From contig JAEXTV010000031.1 of the NCBI GenBank assembly GCA_023406895.1, forward strand, positions 242,298 to 306,297: DNA of 64,000 bases, read 5' to 3'. Positions 42,017 to 50,366 of this stretch are shown here, piece by piece; position 1 is the first letter of the stretch; every line of letters starts with the position of its first letter. The translations under genes and the position numbers were made by a program. Origin of the DNA: Bacillota bacterium (lineage in GTDB: Bacteria > Bacillota > Clostridia > Christensenellales > SZUA-584). Under the pieces are notes generated by a model, which was not told where the DNA came from, searched no databases, and saw only the letters and a program-made list of their open reading frames with translations.

Positions 42017-42709
42017 TCAGCGGCGGTGCAGCGCTTTGGAATCCTTATAATACCGGCGAAGCCGTACGATGCTCGTGATCCAGAGCATCACAACGAACGG
42101 CACAAGCAGCAGCGATATGAGCGGCACATCCGTCATGAGTATGAAATCAAAAGCGCCGTGCAGTATGGCGGGAACATATAATGATTTTCGCATATAGCTG
42201 ATGCACTGACCGGGGGTGGTGCAAAAACGCGCCATGGCAAGGTAATAGCCCATGGTGATGCCGAGCAGCAGATGCGCGGGCACGCTTAAGATGGCACGGG
42301 TAATCCAGATATCCGGCATCACGGCGGAATAATTGATAATGTAAAATATGTTTTCGAGCGTTGCAAACCCGAGCGAGGCGATGCTGCAGTACACGATGCC
42401 GTCCAGCTTTTCATCAAAGGCGGGGTGGTTAAACGCGTGGCGCAACACCACGCGCCGCTTGAAAAATTCTTCCGATAAGCCGACGACGATAAAGGCTTCA
42501 AATATCAGGCCGGGCAGGCCGCTGAATATGTTGAAACGCTGGCCGATGGTTTCCGCGATGATGGTCGGGACGGTGGCGAGCATGCCAAAGAAGAACACTT
42601 TGACGAGCAGCTTTTTTGGCTCCTTGTCATAGCGGTCTACGAAAAGGATAAACAGCGTGAATACGAAGCCCGGCAGCACAGCCGAGAGGATCATCCAGAC
42701 AAGATTCAT
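42017..42709 (-). CDS. prsW: PrsW-family intramembrane metalloprotease
   Basis: 230 residues with about eight membrane segments. The PrsW/CAAX-like motifs are LSEEFFKRRVVL (EExxKR, about 78-89), DGIVYCSIASLGFATLENI, HLLLGITMGYYLAMARF and HGAFDFILM. In Bacillus PrsW performs site-1 cleavage of an anti-sigma factor; no anti-sigma gene is nearby here, so the target is unknown. The ribosome site is weak. It is divergent from the valS T-box. Confidence 0.88.
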   Translation of the reverse strand: MNLVWMILSAVLPGFVFTLFILFVDRYDKEPKKLLVKVFFFGMLATVPTIIAETIGQRFNIFSGLPGLIFEAFIVVGLSEEFFKRRVVLRHAFNHPAFDEKLDGIVYCSIASLGFATLENIFYIINYSAVMPDIWITRAILSVPAHLLLGITMGYYLAMARFCTTPGQCISYMRKSLYVPAILHGAFDFILMTDVPLISLLLVPFVVMLWITSIVRLRRYYKDSKALHRR

Positions 42710-42777
42710 GAAGCACCGTCCGTATGCGTAATAAAAATATTATATCATTACGCCCGGTCTTCGCCAATTATTTTGAG

Positions 42778-42806
42778 TTGACAGCGCAAATTCGCTATAT
42801 TATAAT
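42778..42806 (+). promoter_or_regulatory. Consensus promoter of the valS T-box leader
   Basis: TTGACA (42778-42783), 17-bp spacer, TATAAT (42801-42806): a perfect housekeeping promoter. Confidence 0.92.
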
Positions 42807-42814
42807 TTTTCCAA

Positions 42815-43041
42815 TGCGAAGACAAAGAGGAGTAGCGTAGCAGCGCTTGGTTTAGAGAGGAGCTTCACCGGCTGAAAGGGCTCTGCAAGGCAGCGTGCGC
42901 GAAGTCGCTTTGGAGCACTTGCGGTGAAACAAAGTAACTGCGGGCGTGGGCCGCGCGTTAAGCGGATAGAGAGCGAACGCAAATGCGTTCGAATCAAGGT
43001 GGTACCGCGGTTTTCCGTCCTTCTATTGGGGCGGTTTTTTT
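42815..43041 (+). promoter_or_regulatory. Valine T-box riboswitch with terminator
   Basis: The T-box AAGGTGGTACCGCGG lies at 42996-43010. In stem I the lower helix is CAAAG (42823-42827) with CTTTG (42908-42912). The internal loop has AGGAGTA on the 5' side and GAAGTCG on the 3' side, closed above by GCG/CGC. The specifier is therefore GTC (42904-42906), a valine codon read by tRNA-Val(GAC). The terminator CCGTCC/GGGGCGG with seven T residues is at 43015-43041. Uncharged tRNA-Val should favour the antiterminator and raise valS (and folC) expression. Confidence 0.95.
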
Positions 43042-43083
43042 ATTTGCAAACGGAAGACATCCCTATAAGAGGGGAGTCTAGTC

Positions 43084-43305
43084 CTTGGCCCCTCTCTGAC
43101 GACAACCCTATAAGGGCGGATCGGGGGCTGTCACCGAAAGGTGACTGGGGGAGAGAATACAGCCTAAACCGATCATATTAAAAAGAGACTGAAGAATCCC
43201 ATGTTAAACGCGTTTAGCCATGGGATGCTCACGTCGCTACGCTCCTCAGCATGACGGGATGGGCTTTTTATCGAACTAAGCTTTCCCCTCGAGGGGAAAC
43301 CATAA
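43084..43305. repeat. R1, R3 and R2-like repeats between the T-box and valS
   Basis: R1: CTTGGCCCCTCTCTGACG to GGGGGCTGTCACCGAAAGGTGACTGGGGGAGAGA (43084-43156). R3: GAATCCCATG..TGGGATGCTCACGTCGCTACGCTCCTCAGCATGAC (43191-43257). A short palindrome CTTTCCCCTCGAGGGGAAAC (43281-43300) is R2-like. Thus about 300 bases of repeats lie inside the valS leader transcript. Confidence 0.8.
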
Positions 43306-43353
43306 AATTGACAATTATGCAGCGACGCATGAACACAAATAACGGAGGAAACT

Positions 43354-45984
43354 ATGGCAAAACAACTCGAAAAAGTGTACGACCCGAAAGAAGTGGAACA
43401 AAGACTCTACGACGAATGGGAAAGCAATGGCTATTTCCACGCGGAGGTCAATAAGGATAAAAAGCCATTCACCATTGTGATACCGCCGCCGAACATCACG
43501 GGGCAGCTTCATATGGGGCACGCGCTCGACAACATGATGCAGGACGCGATTATCCGCACCAAGCGCATGCAGGGCTTTGAAGCGCTCTGGCTGCCCGGCA
43601 CCGACCACGCGAGCATTGCGACAGAGGTCAAAATCGTGGATAAGCTCAAGGAGGAAGGCACCTCCAAAGAAGAGCTTGGGCGCGAGAAGTTTCTTGAGCG
43701 CGCGTGGGAATGGAAGAAGCAGTACGGCGGGCGCATTGTGCAGCAGCTTAGAAAGCTCGGCTCCTCGTGCGACTGGGAGCGCGAGCGCTTCACAATGGAC
43801 GAGGGCTGCAACCGCGCGGTCAACGAATTTTTCGTGCGGCTTTACAATAAAGGCCTCATCTACAAGGGTGACCGCATCATCAACTGGTGCCCCGATTGCC
43901 GCACCGCGCTGAGTGACGCGGAGGTGGAGTACGCGGAGCATGATTCGCACCTCTGGCATTTCCGGTATCCGGCGGAAGACGGAGGCGAAGGCATCATCGT
44001 CGCGACCACGCGGCCCGAAACGATGCTCGGCGACACCGCCGTGGCCGTGAACCCCAAAGACGAACGGTATACGCATTTGGTGGGCAAAAATGTGATACTG
44101 CCCATCATGAACCGGCCCATTCCTGTGGTGGCCGACGAATACGTGGATATGGAATTCGGCACGGGCGCGGTGAAGATCACGCCCGCGCACGACCCGAACG
44201 ACTTTGAGGTGGCCGAACGTCACAACCTGCCGATCATCCGTGTGCTCGACGACGGCGGTACGATCAATTCGTTCGGCGGCAAATACGAAGGCGTATATAA
44301 AGATGACGCGAGAAAACAGATCGTGGACGAGATGCGCGAACTCGGTCTGCTCGTCAAGATCGATGACCATAAGCACAACGTGGGCCACTGCTACCGCTGC
44401 GACGCGACGGTGGAGCCGATCGTCTCGAAACAGTGGTTCGTGGCGATGAAAACGCTGGCCGAGCCTGCCATTGAGGCGGTGCGCTCGGGCGACATTAAGC
44501 TGGTGCCGCAAAGAAGCGAAGCCGTGTATTACAACTGGATGGAAAACATCCGCGACTGGTGCATATCGCGCCAGCTCTGGTGGGGCCACCGGATTCCCGC
44601 ATGGACGTGCGCGGGCTGCGGCACGATGACGGTCGCGACGGAAGCGCCGGATACATGCCCGAACTGCGGCTCAGCCAATTTGCAGCAGGACGAAGACGTG
44701 CTCGACACGTGGTTCAGCAGCGGCCTGTGGCCGTTCTCGACGCTCGGCTGGCCCGATAAAACGCCCGAGCTTGATTACTTCTACCCGACAAGCGTGCTCG
44801 TGACAGGCTACGATATTCTGTTCTTCTGGGTCGCCCGCATGATCATGTCGGGCTTTGAGTGCATGGGAGAAAAGCCGTTTGACTATGTGAGCATTCACGG
44901 CCTCGTGCGCGATGCGCAGGGACGCAAGATGAGCAAGTCCTTAGGCAACGGTATTGACCCGCTTGAGGTGATCGATGAATACGGCGCGGACGCGCTGCGG
45001 TTCAGCCTCGCTGCGGGTGTGCGCGTGGGCGGCGATCTGCGCTTCTCAGCCGAAAAGGTATTAAGCGCGCGCAACTTTGCGAACAAGATATGGAACGCGG
45101 CCCGTTTCGTGCTGATGAACACGGGCGATGAGATATTGCCGATTGACGAAGCGCGCCTCGACATTGCGGACAAATGGATACTCTCGCGCCTGACGGATAT
45201 GGTGACGGATGTGACCGCGCTGATTGAGAAGTTTGAGCTCGGCATGGCAGCACAGAAACTGCACGACTTTTTGTGGAGCGAATACTGCGACTGGTACATC
45301 GAGATGGCGAAGCCGCGCCTCAATTCTGAAGATGAAGCGGATAAGCAGACCGCTGTCTCGGTGCTGAACACCGTGCTCGAAGCCACGCTCAAGCTGCTGC
45401 ATCCGTTCATGCCGTTTATCACAGAGGAAATCTACCAGTCATTGCCCGGCACCACAGGCAGCATCATGGTATCCGCGTGGCCGCTGCCCGGCAAAACCTA
45501 TGCCGTGGAAGAAAAGGCGATGGCCAACGTGATGGAGCTGATTCGCGGCATCCGTAACATTCGCGCTGAGATGAACGTGCCCGCGGGCAAACGTGCGGCA
45601 CTCAAAATACTCGCTTCGGTTGAGGCGCGCGCGGATTACGAAATGTGCGCCAAATACATCGAGCGCCTCGGCTTCGCATCGGGCATTGAGTTCATTGCGG
45701 ACAAATCGGGCGTGCCCGAAAACGCCGTGTCGGTGATCGGTGTGGGCGCGGAAGCGTTTATGCCGCTTGGCGAACTGATCGATATCGAGAAGGAAATCGC
45801 GCGGCTCAGCGCAGAGGAAGCCCGCCTGCAAAACGAAATCAAGCGTGCCGAGGGCAAGCTTAATAACCCCGGCTTCACAGAAAAAGCGCCTGCCGCCGTG
45901 GTGCAGGAGGAGCGCGAGAAGCTGAATAACTACCGCGACATGCTCGCCGCGGTGGCGCACAGGAAATCCGAACTGTCGAAATGA
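43354..45984 (+). CDS. valS: Valyl-tRNA synthetase
   Basis: 876 residues, the usual bacterial length. The HIGH motif is in PPPNITGQLHMGHALDN, the editing domain (about 190-340) has TTRPETMLGDTAVAVNP, a zinc-finger-like CAGCGTM..CPNCGS lies near 415-440, and KMSKS is in GRKMSKSLGNG (about 525-535). The anticodon-binding domain and a C-terminal coiled coil (IDIEKEIARLSAEEARLQNE) complete it. It charges tRNA-Val and edits mischarged Thr. GGAGG precedes the ATG. It is controlled by the T-box and overlaps folC by 4 bases. Confidence 0.98.
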   Translation: MAKQLEKVYDPKEVEQRLYDEWESNGYFHAEVNKDKKPFTIVIPPPNITGQLHMGHALDNMMQDAIIRTKRMQGFEALWLPGTDHASIATEVKIVDKLKEEGTSKEELGREKFLERAWEWKKQYGGRIVQQLRKLGSSCDWERERFTMDEGCNRAVNEFFVRLYNKGLIYKGDRIINWCPDCRTALSDAEVEYAEHDSHLWHFRYPAEDGGEGIIVATTRPETMLGDTAVAVNPKDERYTHLVGKNVILPIMNRPIPVVADEYVDMEFGTGAVKITPAHDPNDFEVAERHNLPIIRVLDDGGTINSFGGKYEGVYKDDARKQIVDEMRELGLLVKIDDHKHNVGHCYRCDATVEPIVSKQWFVAMKTLAEPAIEAVRSGDIKLVPQRSEAVYYNWMENIRDWCISRQLWWGHRIPAWTCAGCGTMTVATEAPDTCPNCGSANLQQDEDVLDTWFSSGLWPFSTLGWPDKTPELDYFYPTSVLVTGYDILFFWVARMIMSGFECMGEKPFDYVSIHGLVRDAQGRKMSKSLGNGIDPLEVIDEYGADALRFSLAAGVRVGGDLRFSAEKVLSARNFANKIWNAARFVLMNTGDEILPIDEARLDIADKWILSRLTDMVTDVTALIEKFELGMAAQKLHDFLWSEYCDWYIEMAKPRLNSEDEADKQTAVSVLNTVLEATLKLLHPFMPFITEEIYQSLPGTTGSIMVSAWPLPGKTYAVEEKAMANVMELIRGIRNIRAEMNVPAGKRAALKILASVEARADYEMCAKYIERLGFASGIEFIADKSGVPENAVSVIGVGAEAFMPLGELIDIEKEIARLSAEEARLQNEIKRAEGKLNNPGFTEKAPAAVVQEEREKLNNYRDMLAAVAHRKSELSK

Positions 45985-47099
45985 TTTACGTGCATATCGC
46001 GGGCACCAACGGCAAAGGCTCGGTGTCCGAATACATGGCATGCATATTGATGGCGGCGGGGAAGCGCACCGGGTGCTTCACCTCGCCGCATCTTGTGTCG
46101 CCCACGGAGCGCATACGCATTGACGGGAAAAACATCGGCGAAGCCGAGCTCGATGCGCTGCTGAGTGAAGTGGCCGCGAAGAAGCTCGCCGTCAACGAGA
46201 CGCTGTTTGCCGCGTACACGGCGGCGGCACTGCTCTGGTTTGAGCGGAAGGGCGTGGATTTTGCCGTGATTGAAACGGGCATCGGCGGGCGGCACGACTC
46301 GACCAACGTGATCACGCCGGGCGTCTCTATACTCACGCCGATCGATTACGACCACATGGCGATACTCGGCAATACGCTGACCGAAATCGCTTACGACAAA
46401 AGCGGTATCATCAAGCGCGGTGTTCCGGTGGTGTCTGCCGTGCAGCCTGAGGAGGCCATGGCGGTGATCGCGCGGGAAAGCCGATTTTTAAATGCGCCTT
46501 TGACCGTAACACCGGCAGTGCGTATCATATCCGCATCGCCCAATGGGCAAAGCTTTGAGCTGGAAGACCGCGATTATGCCATTCGCATGATAGGCCAACA
46601 CCAGCCGCAGAACGCGGTCATGGCGATAAAGGCTGCGCAGATACTCGGCATCGGTGATGATGCCATTAAACAAGGATTATACGAGGCGCAGCTCAAGTGC
46701 CGTGCGCAGTTTGTGCCGGGTGAGCCGGATATACTGCTGGACGGTGCTCACAACTATGCCGCTGCGTGCGCATTATGTGATGTCATGGACGATTATTTTG
46801 AAGACAGAGCCAAAGTGTTGCTGTTCGCCTGCATGAAGGACAAGGATTATACGCCGATGATCGATGTACTCGCGCCGTATTTCCACGAGGTTGCCGTGAC
46901 GCGCGTCGGCATGGAACGCGAGGCCAATCCGTTAAGACTGAAAGCGCAATTTGACGCATATACAAAATGCACCGTGCAAAGCGACGCTGTAATGGCTTTC
47001 GCGCAGGCGAAAGCCGCCGCACAGGAGAAGGGCGCGATGCTCGTTGTCTGCGGCTCGTTTTACCTTGCAGGGCTCATCGAGCCGTTAACGCGAAAATAA
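45981..47099 (+). CDS. folC: Folylpolyglutamate synthase/dihydrofolate synthase, short N-terminus
   Basis: 372 residues. The P-loop GTNGKGS begins at residue 8 (VHIAGTNGKGSVSEYMACIL), followed by CFTSPHLVSPTERIRI, ETGIGGRHDSTNVI, the folate/metal residues around DYDHMAILG, QPQNAVMAIKAAQ and DGAHNYAA. It adds glutamate to folates (and possibly to dihydropteroate). Most FolC proteins carry about 40 more residues before the P-loop; here the ATG overlaps the valS stop and no earlier start exists in frame outside valS. The usual N-terminal helix that contacts the folate site is therefore missing or supplied differently. It is T-box-coupled to valS. Confidence 0.92.
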   Translation: MIYVHIAGTNGKGSVSEYMACILMAAGKRTGCFTSPHLVSPTERIRIDGKNIGEAELDALLSEVAAKKLAVNETLFAAYTAAALLWFERKGVDFAVIETGIGGRHDSTNVITPGVSILTPIDYDHMAILGNTLTEIAYDKSGIIKRGVPVVSAVQPEEAMAVIARESRFLNAPLTVTPAVRIISASPNGQSFELEDRDYAIRMIGQHQPQNAVMAIKAAQILGIGDDAIKQGLYEAQLKCRAQFVPGEPDILLDGAHNYAAACALCDVMDDYFEDRAKVLLFACMKDKDYTPMIDVLAPYFHEVAVTRVGMEREANPLRLKAQFDAYTKCTVQSDAVMAFAQAKAAAQEKGAMLVVCGSFYLAGLIEPLTRK

Positions 47100-47187
47100 T
47101 ATGTCTGCAACACGCGTCTGGATATTCTGTCAGTCCTATCGACTCACCTCAGCAGGTGCCATGATATGCGAATGCACCCATGCCTCC

Positions 47188-47522
47188 CTCTGAGAGGAGG
47201 TGGCAATGGCCGGCATTGTCGGGCAATTGACGGAAGGAGTCGGCAAAGCTGTTTGAAGCATAAAGCCTTCCCTATGTTGCATGGCGTTTAGGAGATAACG
47301 TCGCTTTAATATTAATCAAAGCGAAAACAATCCTCCGTCACGCTGCGCGTGCCACCTCCTTTCAAAAGGAGGCTTGGCATATGCGTGAAATAGACCACTT
47401 TGATAAGGAAATCATGCTGTTGACAAAGTAACAAATGTCATTTTGAGTGAGCGATAGCGAGCCGAAAAATCCCATGTTTAAAGCGCTTTGACATGGGTGC
47501 ACCTCCTTTCAAAAGGAGGCCG
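47188..47522. repeat. Repeat cluster before the amidohydrolase gene
   Basis: R1-like CCTCCCTCTGAGAGGAGGTGG (47188-47208) and CAATCCTCCGTCACGC..GCCACCTCCTTTCAAAAGGAGGC (47329-47373), then R3-like GTCATTTTGAGTGAGCGATAGC, AAAAATCCCATG and CACCTCCTTTCAAAAGGAGGC (47435-47521). The block ACCTCCTTTCAAAAGGAGGC occurs twice, 150 bases apart. No gene is seen in 47100-47586. Confidence 0.7.
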
Positions 47523-47586
47523 TTAATTGGATTTCAACACGTCACTGTGGCGTGATAAAGCTTATAGATATAAGAGGCCAAACAAT

Positions 47587-48390
47587 ATGAAAGAACAAAG
47601 AATCATCGACATACACGCGCACGTGTTCCCCGAGCCGATACGCCAAAAAGCGGTGGATGCCATCGGCCGCTTTTACGATATCCCGATGTACGGGGAAGGC
47701 TCACCGGAAGATCTGCTTTTTCGCGGCAGTCAATTTCATGTCGTCAAATACGTCGTCAATTCGGCGGCAACAACGGCGGATCAGGTTCAGGCGATCAACC
47801 GCTATATCAAAAGCGTGCAAGAAAGCGATACGCGTTTCATCGGCTTCGGCACGATTCATCAGAATACGCTTCATCCGCACCGTGTGATTGATGACATGAT
47901 CGAGATGGGTTTGCACGGCGTCAAACTGCATCCCGATTTCCAAAAGTTCGACATCGACGATCCCAAGCTGTTCCCCATCTACGAAGCGATGGCGGGGCGG
48001 CTGCCGCTGCTCATTCATATGGGCGACGAGCGTTCGGACGCGTCGTCTCCCACAAGACTGCTCAACGTCATCAAGAAGTTTCCGGCACTCACCGTTATTG
48101 CGCCGCACCTCGGCGGGTACTCAAGGTGGGACGAGGCGTTCGAGACGATCATCGGGCAAGATATCTACATCGACACCTCAAGCGCGCTCGCATTTATGCC
48201 GCCCGAAAAAGCGGCGGCGATCATCCGTGCCCACGGTATTGATAAGGTGCTGTTCGGCAGCGACTACCCGATGTGGCTGCATAAAGACGAGCTCGAGCGT
48301 TTCTATGCGCTTGGGTTCACAGATGAGGAGAACGAGAAAATCCTCTTCGGCAACGCCGCAAAGCTGCTCGGCGTGGACGATGGCGAATAA
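47587..48390 (+). CDS. Amidohydrolase-2 family metal-dependent hydrolase
   Basis: 267 residues, a TIM-barrel hydrolase. The N-terminal metal motif is DIHAHVFPEP, followed by GLHGVKLHPDFQKF, the His in LLIHMGDERS, VIAPHLGGYSRWDE and the catalytic Asp in VLFGSDYPMW. Family members include decarboxylases and lactonases acting on aromatic or sugar acids; this one has no diagnostic neighbour. ATG 47587 lies 10 bases after AGAGG; the longer frame begins in a repeat. Confidence 0.88.
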   Translation: MKEQRIIDIHAHVFPEPIRQKAVDAIGRFYDIPMYGEGSPEDLLFRGSQFHVVKYVVNSAATTADQVQAINRYIKSVQESDTRFIGFGTIHQNTLHPHRVIDDMIEMGLHGVKLHPDFQKFDIDDPKLFPIYEAMAGRLPLLIHMGDERSDASSPTRLLNVIKKFPALTVIAPHLGGYSRWDEAFETIIGQDIYIDTSSALAFMPPEKAAAIIRAHGIDKVLFGSDYPMWLHKDELERFYALGFTDEENEKILFGNAAKLLGVDDGE

Positions 48391-48401
48391 ACTGATTTTG
48401 C

Positions 48402-48444
48402 TTGACAGAACTTAAATATGGTTATATCTTCCTTGTATATACAA
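48402..48444 (+). promoter_or_regulatory. Promoter region with palindrome before the FGW-type genes
   Basis: TTGACA (48402-48407) is followed by an AT-rich -10 region (TATCTT at 48425-48430). A perfect 12-bp palindrome TTGTATATACAA (48433-48444) lies near the expected start of transcription, where an operator could sit. Confidence 0.5.
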
Positions 48445-48461
48445 TCATAAGGGGGTAACCC

Positions 48462-48719
48462 ATGTTTGGCTGGCGCGAGGTTTATATCACGATATCAATA
48501 AGCGATCTCGAAAAAGCGAGAGAGACCCTTGAGCAGAATGGTGTGCGGTATCATTGGAAGTCGGGCGAAACGTCAAGCTCATTATTCGGCAGAGATAATA
48601 TGCGGAACGGCGGTAGCATAGGGCTTGACCTGAATGCTGCGAAACAGTATCGACTGTTTGTCAAAAAACAGAATTTTGAACAGGCGCAGTATCTGATCGG
48701 CAACTTGCTCAGAAGATAA
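48462..48719 (+). CDS. Small FGW-type protein, copy 1 (unknown family)
   Basis: 85 residues. It opens MFGWREVYITISISDLEKAR, contains ETLEQNGVRYHWK and ends KQYRLFVKKQNFEQAQYLIG. The alternation suggests a small ferredoxin-like alpha/beta fold, of the size of DUF2007-type putative signal-transducing proteins. The next gene is a clear paralog. GGGGG before the ATG serves as ribosome site. First gene of a run: FGW1, FGW2, GNAT. Confidence 0.75.
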   Translation: MFGWREVYITISISDLEKARETLEQNGVRYHWKSGETSSSLFGRDNMRNGGSIGLDLNAAKQYRLFVKKQNFEQAQYLIGNLLRR

Positions 48720-48730
48720 GGAGGAAAGCC

Positions 48731-48991
48731 ATGTTCGGCTGGGAAGAAGTCTATATGGGCTTTTCGATGGACGATTATATTAAGGCGAGGGATGCCATCG
48801 AGAGCGAAGGCATTGCCTATAAAAGAAAGCTGTTCGCGCATGCGGGCGCGTGGCTCGGGCGGGGGAAGGTGCACCAAAGCAGAGCGATCATCGGCAACCA
48901 TACCGATTTCACGAAGCAGTACCGGCTGTTTGTGCGCAGAGAAAACGCGGAGCAGGCCCGGTATCTAATCCGGCGGGCCATGGAGGGGTAA
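48731..48991 (+). CDS. Small FGW-type protein, copy 2 (unknown family)
   Basis: 86 residues, paralogous to the gene before it: MFGWEEVYMGFSMDDYIKAR and KQYRLFVRRENAEQARYLIR align directly; the central loop differs (KLFAHAGAWLGRGKVHQS versus a GETSSSLFGRDN loop). It starts 11 bases after copy 1 with AAGGAGG. A decayed third copy lies at 50245-50340. A fixed N- and C-terminal frame with a variable middle suggests diverging partners or ligands. Confidence 0.75.
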   Translation: MFGWEEVYMGFSMDDYIKARDAIESEGIAYKRKLFAHAGAWLGRGKVHQSRAIIGNHTDFTKQYRLFVRRENAEQARYLIRRAMEG

Positions 48992-48995
48992 CAGC

Positions 48996-49436
48996 ATGCT
49001 GAGCATCAGAGAAGCAGACGAACGGGATTTGCCGGCCATTCTTGCGCTCTACATGCAGAGCGATATGGACGGCAGCTGTTTGACACTTGAGCAGGCCGTG
49101 CCGATTTTTGAGAAGATGAAGACGTATCCCGATTACCGGCTCTATGTCGCCGAGCAGGGCGGAGATATCGTGGGAACGTTCTCGCTCGCGGTGCTCGATA
49201 ATCTCGTTCATCATGGGGCCAAAACGGGGCTTATCGAGTCTGTCGTTGTGAAGGCGGCTTTGCAGGGGCAGGGCATCGGCAAAGCGATGATGACGCGTGC
49301 TATCGAATTATGCCGCGAAAAACAATGCTACAAGGCGGCGCTATCGAGCGGCGCAAAGAGAACAAAAGCCCATCAGTTTTATGAGGGCTTAGGATTCAAA
49401 AGTCATGGACAGAGTTTTCTGATGACGATCGATTAA
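48996..49436 (+). CDS. GNAT-family N-acetyltransferase
   Basis: 146 residues. The acetyl-CoA loop is VVVKAALQGQGIGKAMM (Q-x-x-G-x-G), preceded by the beta4 strand GLIESVVV and followed by the FYEGLGF motif. Substrate unknown. GAGGGG overlaps the end of FGW copy 2, so the three genes are one operon. Its stop overlaps the convergent HAD gene by 4 bases. Confidence 0.9.
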   Translation: MLSIREADERDLPAILALYMQSDMDGSCLTLEQAVPIFEKMKTYPDYRLYVAEQGGDIVGTFSLAVLDNLVHHGAKTGLIESVVVKAALQGQGIGKAMMTRAIELCREKQCYKAALSSGAKRTKAHQFYEGLGFKSHGQSFLMTID

Positions 49437-50071
49437 AGGATGCTCTTTAAATAGTCACTGAAAGCTTTCACGCTTTCAAACGTGAAGTTCGGGTTCATTT
49501 CCTTCAATTTTTCTGTTTCGGCCATGCCGGACCACGCGGCGGAGATGACGGGGACGCCCACCTGCCGGCACGCCATGATGTCAGACGTGGTGTCGCCGAC
49601 GTAAACAGCTTCCTTGGGCTCTATGCCGAACTGACTGAGGACTGCTTTGAGCCCTTCGGGTTTTCTCGGGCCTTCCAGCACGCCTGTGTCCATACCGTCA
49701 AAAACGTTTTCCATACCGTACTGACGCAGTGTGATTTGCGTACCTTGCGCGCCTTTGCTCGTCACAAGACCGAGCAAAAGCTGCTTGCTTTTTAAGTATT
49801 GCATCAGCTCTTTGATGCCGTCAAAAGGCTCAGGATATTCCGCATGATGTGTTTGGTAGTTATGCAGGTACGACTTAAAGACTTCTTCATAATGCTCGGG
49901 AACCAGCGCTAAAATCGTACGTTCTGCAGACGGTCCAAACGTTTCCATGATCTCTTCGTCGCTGAGACTGCGCCCTATGGACGGTTCGATCGCTTCTCTA
50001 AAAGCTTTGATAATGAGAGGCAGTGTGTCCCCAATCGTGCCGTCCAAATCGAATATAACCGCTTTGACCAT
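49433..50071 (-). CDS. HAD-family phosphatase, paralog A
   Basis: 212 residues with FDLDGTIGDTLPL (motif I), LVTSKGAQGT (II), PRKPEGLK (III Lys) and VYVGDTTSDIMACRQ (IV), a Gph/PpaX-like phosphatase with a helical cap. It aligns without gaps to the next gene (50367-51005), roughly two thirds identical by eye, so they arose by tandem duplication. GAGGTG supports the start. Substrate unknown. Confidence 0.9.
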   Translation of the reverse strand: MVKAVIFDLDGTIGDTLPLIIKAFREAIEPSIGRSLSDEEIMETFGPSAERTILALVPEHYEEVFKSYLHNYQTHHAEYPEPFDGIKELMQYLKSKQLLLGLVTSKGAQGTQITLRQYGMENVFDGMDTGVLEGPRKPEGLKAVLSQFGIEPKEAVYVGDTTSDIMACRQVGVPVISAAWSGMAETEKLKEMNPNFTFESVKAFSDYLKSIL

Positions 50072-50244
50072 GATACACCTCGAAAAAGTGCCCTGCTACT
50101 ATATTTTAAACGAAATGTTAATATATACATAGCATAATGTCAAGTTTAAGGTGATATTACAAAGGGATCTCGGCATGACTATGCCGATTTTAAACGGCAT
50201 AGTCCATAATCGGGGTGCACTGAGCAAAGAAGGATGGATCTGAT

Positions 50245-50340
50245 TTCGGCTGGGAAGAGGTCTGCATCGAATTTTCGGTGAGCGACGATATAAAGGCGCG
50301 CGCCATCGAATGGCAGCAAGCCATAACTTTTTCGATTGCA
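50245..50340 (+). pseudogene. Decayed third copy of the FGW-type small gene
   Basis: The frame reads FGWEEVCIEFSVSDDIKAR, matching FGWEEVYMGFSMDDYIKAR of the gene at 48731; homology then fades into IEWQQA. The start ATG is lost (GATTTC in place of ATGTTC) and the C-terminal half is missing. It lies between the two duplicated HAD genes. Confidence 0.7.
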
Positions 50341-50366
50341 GTATTAATAACTCTGAAATATTGTTA

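Noticed and set aside
42985..43000. CGTTCGAATCAAGG taken as a tRNA T-arm
   Set aside because: It belongs to the T-box leader just before the conserved GGTGGTACCGCGG; no cloverleaf can be built.
43315..44589. 424-codon minus-strand open frame opposite valS
   Set aside because: Antisense shadow of valS in GC-rich codons; no family features and no start signal.
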